Positions 55,193 to 64,000 of a DNA stretch of 64,000 nt are shown here, piece by piece. Position 1 is the first letter of the stretch, and each line of letters begins with the position of its first letter. The stretch covers positions 1,426,001 through 1,490,000 of the forward strand of contig CP087218.1 of NCBI GenBank assembly GCA_020912385.1. The letters run 5' to 3'. This DNA comes from Neofusicoccum parvum. Its lineage: Eukaryota; Ascomycota; Dothideomycetes; Botryosphaeriales; Botryosphaeriaceae. The translations under genes were made by a program, and so were the position numbers. The notes beneath the pieces are model-generated. The model did not search any database, was not told the origin of the DNA, and was given only the letters and a program-made list of their open reading frames with translations.

Positions 55193-58100
55193 ATGGACCC
55201 GTCCGCCGCCGAGCTGCCCGCCGCAGCTGAGCCTGCCCAGCCGGAGAGCGTGCCGCAGGTGCCCGTCGGTGTGGACGAGGCCGACATGATGGCCCTGCCT
55301 CCGGATCCGGCGACCGGCCTGGCCGCCGACGAGACAGTCGTCCAGCCCGGTGCCGACGCGCCCGGCCAGCAGAGTCTCGACGGCACCGCCGCGCAGCCGC
55401 CCGCCGACGGCGTGGCTCTGCCCACGCGACCCGGCCTCCGCCGCGAGAAGTCTGCACCCGCTCCCCAGCGCCTGCCTCCGCCCGCCCCGCCTGCCCCGCC
55501 CTTCGAGTCGGGCCACCAGCCAACCGATTCGCTGTCGCTGCTGCAGCTCAAGAAGCTCGTCGTCGACATGCCCAAGGTCGAGCCCACTCCCTACGCTTTT
55601 GAGTACGAGGACGCCGCGTCTTTCGAGTGCGAGATTGAGGAATGGTTCTCGTACAGTGTGGAGGAGCAGGCCATGCTGCTGAAGGCCCAGTCGTCCTTCG
55701 TCGAGGAGTGGGTCGCCCTCAGCGACGGCACCCTCTCGAATCTGGCCGCCTACGAGCAGGGCGAGATGGACTGGTGCAAGGCCGAGCCCGCGCTGAGAGA
55801 CCAGCTCGCACGGAAGTTGATTGGCAATTTGGCGCAGCCCGACAAGGAGACGCGTTTGCGGAGCCTGGAAGCATTGGTGTATATTGCCCTGGGCTGCTGG
55901 CACGAGACTGCCGGGCTCTCCAAAACCGAGCCCGGCGCTCCTGCTGAAGGAGAGCCAACTTCGCCGGCCAATGATGCCGACCAACCTTCAAATTACGTCA
56001 AATCAGAGGTGCAAATAGACTGGATTCGCAATGGAGTTCAGATGATTCATGAGTGTGACGGCATCAACCCCATCTTTGATGTAGCCCGCGCAGCCTGTCT
56101 GCGTGAATTGTGAGTGGACGGCCGCGTTCTCCCTTCCCCGTCCCACCCGACTAACATGCTCCAAGTGCCACCGACGTTGTCGAGCAGGAAATTGCTCCTC
56201 AGGAGGACCGCGAGTTTGACAGGCGAGAGCTCTGGTGCTCACTGACTCTGATGTACATGCTCTACGAAATTGCCCGGACTGAGCCGCAACCTTCACTTCT
56301 TTTCCACAAACTTAGTAAGCTTCTCCAAAGGGAACGCCCGCATGCATCAACTGATTTGTTTTTCTAGCCCATCTGGACCCGGATGTTGTCGTATTCATGA
56401 TTGAGATTATCACGAGCTTACGATGGGATGACTCCATTGGTCCACCGTTACACAAAGTAAACACCGGATCCCTGGGGTTAATCTATGCATTGGCTGACTC
56501 ATGATTAGATCCTCCTCATGACATGGAAAGCTGTTCTGGTCAACTTTGGGGGCCTCAAGGAAGTCGGAGAGCTGAAGTCGACATTCCTAGATCCAAAGGA
56601 AGAGACCGCAGACAACCGCGGTCAGCCCATAATCACAGCCTCTCCCCTCGACTACCACGTGTTCCGTCAAGAAATCAGCTCGAAATACCCGGCATACAAT
56701 CCACCGCAGCCTCTATTCCCTCTTGAGCCTGAAAATAACTCCATCCTCCCTCCGCTGAAGAACCACCCTAGCAAGGTGTCGGAGGCAAATTCCTTTGGTC
56801 CAGGAATTGCCAATATCGGCAGTGGAGGCTCAATCCTGCATCAGCCTGTCCATATCGCAACACCAGCCCCTTCTCCGCCTCCATCACCTGCCGGCCCAGG
56901 AGGCAAGGGTGGTAAGAAGCAGAACTATCAGACGAATCAGCTCTTCCCCTTCCTCTACCCTCCTCTCGATGAATCTAGCAACAACCTCGGTGGTAAGGGA
57001 TCTACGGATCTTCAAGACATACTTGTGGGCCGTAAGTGGCAAGGTAGCGACATTCCGGCCAGTATCATCGAGGCTGCAGAGTTGTTTGCGAAGAGAATGA
57101 GAGCCACTCGCTCAATGAGGCAACTGTGGGAGGAGCGCGTCCTTTTCATGAAGTATGAGCGTGGCTGGACAGGATCGGAGGACACCGATGTCGATCCATT
57201 TGACCTCAACAAAAAGCTGGAGAACATCATGTTGGAGAAGGGCCCAACGGACAGCGAGAAGCTTGAGGGGAGGGTTGTTACCAAGCTGGATCAGGTTGAG
57301 AAGTTTTACGTGAGTACCATTCTACTTCGTTTTGATTGACTGCCACTAACGAGCTGGAAGGCAACCGTTCTCCCGCATTTACAATCATTGGTCATCGTTC
57401 TGCTCAGAACTTTCCTCTCTCACTTGGCCACGCTTGCTCTGCAGAACAGCAGTCCCAGCGCCATGTCTGGCGGAGGGTTCCAAGAAAATCAGAATGGCAA
57501 TGCAGCAAAGTCCGATGGCAGTATGAATGGATCTCTGCCTGACATCTCCAAGATTCCACTTGAGGACTTGGACAGAATGAGGATGGAGGAGATCCAAGAT
57601 AAGGCCGCCTCCGGAATCCTCATTCTGTTACTCAAGTGGTTCAAGCTATCTCGTAAGTGAATATCCTGGAAATTGTTCGACAAGATTCTGACTCCTGTAG
57701 ATGTCTTGAAGATGGAGTATTTGACTCAACTTTTGGTTGATTCTAATTACATCCCTCTCACGCTCAAGCTCCTCCAGCTGCAGGAGATCGAGAAAGCGAT
57801 AAACTACAAGTGTGACAGGGAAGACCTGAACTTCTTCACATTCTGCCGCACGCATTCTCGCGAGGGCGCGAAAGAAGAGCCTGCCCCGGCCGAAGCGCCT
57901 ACAGAAGAACAAGAAGACTCGGACGACGCCGTGCCACCACCCATCAAACGCCGCCGCTCCGACGAGCTCCTCGCCAACGAAGACCACCAAGCCTTGGCCG
58001 ACGCGGGCCTTACTCTCCCCGCGCCCCCAGAAGTCGACGAGCTCGGCATTCCGATCAACAATCTCCCGCTCGAGCCCATCACGTCCTTCTCGTGGCGCAA

Positions 58101-58629
58101 CTTCTTCACCAACATCAACCTACTGCGCATCATGCAGAAGATCTGCAAGAACAAAGCCCACCGCAACCTCATGCTCGTGCAGTATAAATCTAGCCAATAC
58201 CTCCGCAAGAGCCTCAAGATCCCCCAACCCGAACTGCGCCTCTACACCCTCAAGCTCTTCAAGAACCAGGTCCCCTACTGCGGCCGCAAGTGGCGCCAGT
58301 CCAACATGCGCGTCATCACCGCCGTCTACCTGCACTGCAGGCCGGAGCTCCGCGACGACTGGCTAGCCGGCAGCGACGTGGATGCAGACGTCGACGAGAG
58401 CGTGCCGCTCGAGCAGGCGCTTCGGGCGCTGACGCACTGGTTCAACCTCAAGCGGTACCCGGAGCGGCTGGGCGCCGAGCGCGGCGTGCTGGACCGCGAG
58501 CAGGACTTCTTCAGGCGCGAGCTGGAGAAGATGGGCTGGGCGGAGGAGCAGTATCTGCAGCAGCTGGAGGGGGATGTGGATGTGCAGTGGGAGGGGCAGG
58601 GGGCGGAGGGCCAGTGGCAGGGGTATTGA
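55193..58629 (+). CDS. STRIPAK subunit Far11/PRO22/HAM-2 (STRIP1/2 family)
   Basis: This is the STRIP component of the striatin-interacting phosphatase and kinase complex, which in filamentous fungi controls hyphal fusion, fruiting-body development and septation (PRO22 in Sordaria, HAM-2 in Neurospora, Far11 in yeast). Six exons, 55193-56109, 56166-56314, 56368-56456, 56509-57309, 57361-57652 and 57701-58629, give 1058 aa. After a Pro/Ala-rich N-terminus, the N1221 domain covers roughly residues 110-430 (FEYEDAASFECEIEEWFSYS; VQIDWIRNGVQMIHECDG). The DUF3402 domain fills the rest (NQLFPFLYPPLDESS; SIIEAAELFAKRMRATRSMRQLWEERVLFMKYERGW; LKMEYLTQLLVDSNYIPL; FFTNINLLRIMQKICKNKAHRNLMLVQYKSS). A basic motif (IKRRRS) lies in an acidic loop. 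Introns of 48-56 bp were fixed by phase; introns 1 and 4 use AAG acceptors. Confidence 0.93.
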
Positions 58630-61141
58630 GGAGAGGACGATGTTGAAGTTTGGCGGGTTGTCGATACCCGGAAAATTGTCGATGATGCATGCATGCATGG
58701 GACGGGACATGGCGAGGGGCGTAATCGTGCGGGAAGGTGGAGGCGGCGTGTTACAGAGATTAATCGGAGAGGAATGTTCATGCGGAAAAGAAATGGCTCG
58801 TCTCTTGGTGCTGAAGCAGGTGTGCGTGTGTCACGTTACGATTGAAGGGTGGGGAAGTGTGGAGAGAGCGGGTGGGTGCACTTGGGGTGCTAGTTTCTCT
58901 TGCCGCCGCGAAGACTAGTGTCCGCGCTCAGCTGACGGCGGGCTTCTGCTTCAGCACACCATCGTAAAAGACGGCGCCCGGCCTCCTTGCTCGGCGAGGC
59001 TTCCTTGCCTGTTGCTCTTCGTCGTGACGGGATCGGAGAGCTGGAGGAACCTTGACAGCAGGAATCTACTTGCGCGGTGCGCTGCGCTGTGCGCGTGCTT
59101 CCACAGCACGTCGGGTACAAATCTTAAGCCAGCTCTCCTCGGTCATATAGACTACTCGTTGATGGGTGCGATCCATTTCTACGATGATGCCGCTAGCTTT
59201 GGGAGATGTTGATGAGCCGCTATGCTCACGGTTCTAAAAAGTAGGATTCCGCGATTTCGTGGGAGCAACACCAGTCATGAGAAAGTGCATCCAAAGCGAG
59301 AAACAGCAGTCTCGAGTTGAAACTCAGTTACGATATTCTCCATTGCCAATCATTAGCGTTAACAGGCAGATGGGTGCCCGCTCCCCGAGGATGCTTTTGT
59401 GTCCACACCGTGCGGTGTCTTGGGTCTTTGGGGGGTGGGAGCATGGAACAACGTCTGTCATGCGGATGAATTCCCGAATACTTGGATTCCGGGGGGCAGC
59501 TGACATCGTTCCTGGTTTTGCGAGGCACGCGCCGGCCCGGAATTAGGGTAGGGAGGCATGGCAGGGGCACGGAAGGGTCGAGGACGTTGCTTAAAAGACG
59601 GGGGGTGGCCTCGTCTCTTTCATTCTCTACATTGCTGTTAATTGCTTGATCACGGTGACAGCCAGCCATTTGGACGGACTGCTTTGCATTACAAAGCTAC
59701 TGGTTTTGGTCGTTGTTCGTTGCTGAGTTACTGATCTCCGTCTGAGCACCGGATGATTTTATGTTCACATTGGGTGCGTGATGTCCTATCACTGGTGAGC
59801 AATAGCACTGATCTGTTACTGCAGTCTTCATCATTGTTTCTAGTTATACTACTCATCAAACAAGGATGTTGATAGTGAATGTAGTTCTACTGATGCAGCC
59901 TGTCGCACTCAGAGCTGTATGGCAAATGGGCCAGAGGCGAGTGAAAGCCAGTGCCGACAGTGGGATGACTGGAACATGTGAAGAAAAACTAAGCTGTAGA
60001 GTAACTCCGGATACTTTGATGCATGGTTTTAGTCATCAGAGACTGACGTAGAGTAAACAAGAGAGGAAGGGGTGTGGTTTTGTATCCGCGGAGTAGGCAG
60101 TTATGCGAGACACCGCCTCTTGGAACCTTCTTTTAGCGGAGCGAACACCTAGGCAAACTGATGATTAGCAACACATTTAGATGAGAAAGGTGTGGATTGT
60201 GCGCTGTGGGCTTCTACTAATCAAGTATTGCGTAAAACCGTCTCGCCACCTTCTGCTGTTAACTTCACCACCATCGCATTGGTGTGTTTCCATAGGCGCA
60301 CGCAGGCCCAAAGGGTTTACTAAACTAATTCCACACACTTAAATATTGGTCTTGCTTTTGTCGTCCTCTAGTAGCTTTGGGCTCTCGTGTTACTTGTTTC
60401 CGTCTTCTATTGCATGTGTCGGCGGGATCTGGTACGCCTGGCGATCACTGTTTGAGGTGATTTATGTCGTTGTTCTTGATGGAGAAGCGACTCTCCCTAC
60501 TTTTTGTTGTATGGTGTATAATTTTCCCCAAGAGCCCAGAGCTGAATTAAAGTGCAGAGTCAAGGCAACAGATGAATCATGCTGGGAATCAGTGCAGACC
60601 TGCATCTGCATTTCGATTCTACTTGAGGCGAGGAGATACGCTTTTAAGTGAAGATATAGTAGTTGACTATAGCTGCCGAATATAGTGCGGGGGGTAGCGC
60701 GCGGAAAAAAACTCGTATAGTGCAAGTAAGCATGCTGTAGCAGAAAGAAAGATCTAGAAAAATTCCATTCCCACTGATACTTCTATCACGCCTGCTGTGT
60801 ACACGAACCATTACTTGGTGAATGTAATTTCAGGGTCATAACAGTCCCAACTTTGGTACCATGACCTAGAAGTGGGGGCGCAGCTTAGTAGGGTGGTCAA
60901 AAGTCAAACCCCTTACGCCATATATAGAACCCTCTACACCCACGCTTCCTTGAACAAAATTTATTTCCAGCGTCACTGCTTCTGGATTACCACTGCACTT
61001 CGAGACTCTGTCATCCCGTAACCAATCTCACCGGCTCTTCCTTAAAAACAGCACTTGTACCTGCCGTCCTCCACCGAAGCAGCAACGCCGAAGAAAATAA
61101 TAGCACAATCACAAGCCACCCGCCACCAAGACACCGCAAAA
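58630..61141. other. Long intergenic region
   Basis: No gene is recognised in 2.5 kb. Composition becomes AT-richer from about 59700. A TATA element for the RING gene lies at 60921-60927. Short open frames (about 100 codons) have no family features. Confidence 0.55.
60921..60927 (+). promoter_or_regulatory. TATA box of the RING gene
   Basis: TATATAG lies 221 bp before the RING start codon, and a C/T-rich stretch typical of fungal start sites follows (60930-60975). A leader of about 180 nt is expected. Confidence 0.45.
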
Positions 61142-62083
61142 ATGGCTTCTCCCAACAATCTCCCCAACAACTCGGCGGCCATCATGCTCTCCAGATTCTC
61201 CATCACAATCCAGGACCTCACCTCCACCATACCCTTCGACACAACCCGCTGCTTCACCGACGCCACCATCTCCGACCTCCAGAAGTACGCCAGCACCATC
61301 TGCAACATCTGTCAGGACCGCTTTGGCGGCCTCAGCGCCGACGACATCCGGCGCATCTCCCCGGACGAGGCCGCCAACATCGACGGCGACCCGCATGTCT
61401 GCGCCCGCCCCAGCAAGCTCGCGTGCGGCCATGTCTTCGGCCGTGAGTGTCTGAAGAGGTGGCTGGACACCAGCAACACGTGCCCGATTTGCCGGGACGA
61501 GGTGTCGAGCATGCGAGGCGACGACGCCGACGACGCCGACGAGGACGGTGAGGACCACGACCTCGAGAGAAACGAGGGCCTTGAGGACCACGAAATCGAG
61601 AGCAACGAGGTTTATGAGGCCCACGACCTCCCTCAGAGCAACGAGGACTTTGAGGTCTACGACATCGAGAGCAACGAGGAATATGACGACCACGACTCCG
61701 AGAGCAGCGAGAACTATGAGGACCAGGACCGCGACCTCGAGAGCAACGAGAGCTTTTGGAGTGGGTACCTCTTGACCCCGGAGGATGAGCTGGATTCCGA
61801 TGCGGAGGAGCGTAGTTCGATGCACTTCTCGGCCGGCGAAGACACGGACGAGGAGGGCGATGCGGAGGAGGTCGGGGTCGAGATAAGCGTGTGTGTGTGG
61901 CTCGAGCATGGTCAGACGTTGCCTCCCATGACTATTATGTTTGAGTTCCGCGGGCTTGAGGAAGAGGCAGCCCTGCCTGAGGAAGATCAGGATCAGGAGT
62001 GCACGTGCAATTGGTTTTTTGACGATCAGGGCATGCCTATGAGGGAAGAGTGGTGTGAAAGCTGCGTGCTTGCTTTCTGGTAG
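61142..62083 (+). CDS. RING-finger protein with acidic tandem repeats
   Basis: Probably an E3 ubiquitin ligase by domain, substrate unknown. It is a single exon of 313 aa. The frame opens 29 codons earlier, but only with a non-ATG start, so the ATG at 61142 is chosen. The RING has C54-x2-C57, then a long loop (about 37 residues) to C95-G-H97, C103 and the final C114-P-I-C117 (NTCPICRDE). Position 100, where RING-H2 domains have His, is Gly (CGHVFG-x2-C), a variant seen in other fungal RINGs. Residues about 125-205 are an array of about six degenerate 11-13-residue units with D-x-E-S-N-E/D and alternating Tyr/Phe, strongly acidic. The C-terminus is also acidic, with four Cys in the last 40 residues (ECTCNWFF, EWCESC), which may bind metal. 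No membrane segment or signal is seen. Confidence 0.78.
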   Translation: MASPNNLPNNSAAIMLSRFSITIQDLTSTIPFDTTRCFTDATISDLQKYASTICNICQDRFGGLSADDIRRISPDEAANIDGDPHVCARPSKLACGHVFGRECLKRWLDTSNTCPICRDEVSSMRGDDADDADEDGEDHDLERNEGLEDHEIESNEVYEAHDLPQSNEDFEVYDIESNEEYDDHDSESSENYEDQDRDLESNESFWSGYLLTPEDELDSDAEERSSMHFSAGEDTDEEGDAEEVGVEISVCVWLEHGQTLPPMTIMFEFRGLEEEAALPEEDQDQECTCNWFFDDQGMPMREEWCESCVLAFW

Positions 62084-64000
62084 AGAGGATTAACAGTTAA
62101 AGATACGGGTGTAGTAAGTCTGCTGCTTGTAGAGACTGACTTGCAAAAGAAAACGTGTAAGCAGACATCGTGAATAGAAAATTTGGAAATTATGCGATGA
62201 TCGCGAAGTGAAGTCAAGGCACAATACAGTCATCTAAGTGGACGCTTAACTCCGCCTGAAAAATACACGTCTCTTACAATGCCTTACAATGACTGTGCGT
62301 GCGGTGTCTCGGAGCGAATAGACGAGAGGGAACTGATGGCGGGTTGAACTCGAATTAATATAAACGCTAGACTTGGTGATTCACCTTCTTTCCCATCCCC
62401 ACCAGACCGATGTGATGCATCTTCTGACTCGAGAATGGACATGGGACGGAGCGATGAACGTAAACGGAGCGGAGAGAGAGCCTGCGCAAACGGCAGGGAT
62501 CCACCAGTCATCAGTGTCATGATTGTACATGGTCGTCGCGATCGTGTCCGCGGGCCCGAGACATCTTTACGTTATCGACTGCGCTCTGGGGACACCCTAT
62601 AGGACATGTTCAGACAAAACAATCTACATAACCACGCGTTCGTCTCCTCTCCCCTCCCAGACCGTACGAGTGGTTGTCAACTCGACAGCGCCGCGCCGCG
62701 AGGCCTCGATCGATCACCCCCCAAATCGCCAGCGCACCTCCGCCCCAGCCACCCCCCGCACCCACCGGATCTCCAGGGCCGCGCCGCGAGACAGAACGCC
62801 TGAGGGGCCCACCGGCGCGCCCGAAGAGAGGCCCACAGCACGGGATCTAGCCAAAGTCACATGGCCCCCCCCAACCCTTGTCTTGCCGCGCCGACTGCGC
62901 CCGCCACCCGTTGGCCGCCCTCCAATTTAGCGGGGGGAGCACGCGGGCGCACGTGTCCGGGAGCCGGCATGACGGCGCGGTGGCACGAACGAGGTGAGAG
63001 CAAACGGCACGTGGCTGCTCGGAGAATTTCCGACGCCGTGAAGGCGAGAAGCTTGGACGCCTTGTCGAGAGCTGAGCCGGCGGCTTGGGTAGGGTTGAAG
63101 GAATCGAGAGGGCGTCAAGGACGCATGGAAGATCTGGTACGGTAAGGCGGGACTTTGCTAGAAGCGTTGGGGAAAAGGGCTGTGGAGAGAGGGTGTGGGT
63201 AAACAGTGGGGGAGGTTGGTGCTTGCGGAATGCTAGTGTCGCGTGGGCGTCGGTCCAGTGCAGCGCCGAGGCAGAGCTTTATGCAGGTCTTGAGTCAAGA
63301 GAAAGATTTAGGGCGATTTAGCTTGTAGATGTCGATGGTTATCAGTAGTGAACATTCTCTCATCAGGCCACCAGGCAGCAGACCGGTCGGCAAACGCCAA
63401 GCAAGCAGCAAAGAAATTTTTGAGGGCACCTCTCGCGGGACAGGGCGCGGGAAGAAGAAAGCAACCGGCGTTCGGGTGGTTCGGGTGGTTGCGGGTGTAG
63501 GCGCAGAGCGCGTGAGGTACGTATGGCTGGATGGAAGGCCTGAGCGGCAGGACGGAGAGTGGAGCGGAAGACTAAAGACGCTATCCGGGAATGGCAGGGG
63601 CTCGGCGGCCTGTGGGCATATACACCACGCGGATACGTAGATTTGCAGGACGCAAGCCCTTTGTTTCCTCGCCCACTCGCCGTGCCTGATCAACGGCCTG
63701 TTCCTTGCGACGCGATCGGGGCGTGACCTTTCTCCACAGTCTAGACCAAGACAAACTGTGAAGACGTGGGCTGCGAGTTTCAGATCTGGAACTGCTTGGT
63801 GGTGGAGCGACACTAGGTTGTGGAGCGGACGGAGAAGGCTGATGGTCATGGTGCCCTTGGGGGCGGATGGTCTCGTGAACGCCGGGATGTCATGTGAGGG
63901 CGGCCGGCGCGGGTGCGGCTACGGTACCGTCCAGTGGGGATGAATGCGGTGAAGGAAAAGAAGGGTCCTCAGCACCGTCCCGGGCACGGCATTGGCTGGA
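62084..64000. other. Right-end region without recognised gene
   Basis: I see no convincing gene. 62620-63150 is GC-rich, with Pro/Arg-rich frames. Frames of up to 184 codons near 63300-63850 have no family resemblance. Confidence 0.5.

Overview
The window is nuclear DNA of a filamentous ascomycete (Pezizomycotina). The evidence is short spliceosomal introns (mostly 48-185 bp, GT donors, CTAAC/CTGAC-like branch sites), widely spaced single genes on both strands, GC-rich coding sequence, and fungus-specific families: VTC2/3, STRIPAK Far11/PRO22, DUF3433 membrane proteins, a NACHT STAND protein and a fungal Ge-1/EDC4. A Dothideomycete is my guess, not shown. I modelled 34 introns by hand from splice signals and reading phase. 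No tRNA, rRNA, CRISPR or intact transposon was found.

Layout: 3' part of a hybrid histidine kinase (2-1132); VTC2/3-like polyphosphate polymerase subunit (2234-4848); secreted fasciclin protein carrying an array of Cys-bounded peptides with dibasic sites (6527-8229); a 59-bp-arm inverted repeat (8816-8962); Rcf2 (10102-11069, -); 3' exon of a small Cys-rich protein (12080-12528, -); a probable gene relic (13506-14128); NACHT NLR-like protein (14362-17243, -); DUF3433 membrane protein (18237-21977, -); ORC5 (22671-24152); KDEL receptor ERD2 (26556-27619); polyQ/polyS nuclear-type protein (31225-32547); MFS efflux transporter (33672-35897, -); tRNA deaminase subunit Tad3 (36718-38139); SelO/Fmp40 AMPylase (38584-40559, -); DCAF4-like WD protein (41213-42804); Ge-1/EDC4 decapping scaffold (43370-47873); secreted GH43 arabinanase (52037-53288, -); STRIPAK Far11/PRO22 (55193-58629); RING protein with acidic repeats (61142-62083).

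The genes do not form an operon or an obvious biosynthetic cluster. Most are housekeeping genes (phosphate storage, respiratory assembly, replication licensing, ER retrieval, tRNA editing, mRNA decapping, kinase-phosphatase signalling), interspersed with accessory genes (fasciclin/repeat protein, NLR, MFS, GH43, polyQ protein). Two promoters hold sites that fit the downstream gene: CACGTGGG (Pho4/NUC-1 type) before the VTC gene, and ACGCGT (MCB type) before ORC5.

The most unusual object is the fasciclin protein. Four CxxxxxxxxxxxxC peptides rich in Trp, Gly and Lys sit between KR/RR sites, and the array appears to be inserted inside the second FAS1 domain. This looks like a Kex2-processed peptide precursor (pheromone-like or RiPP-like) embedded in a fasciclin scaffold.
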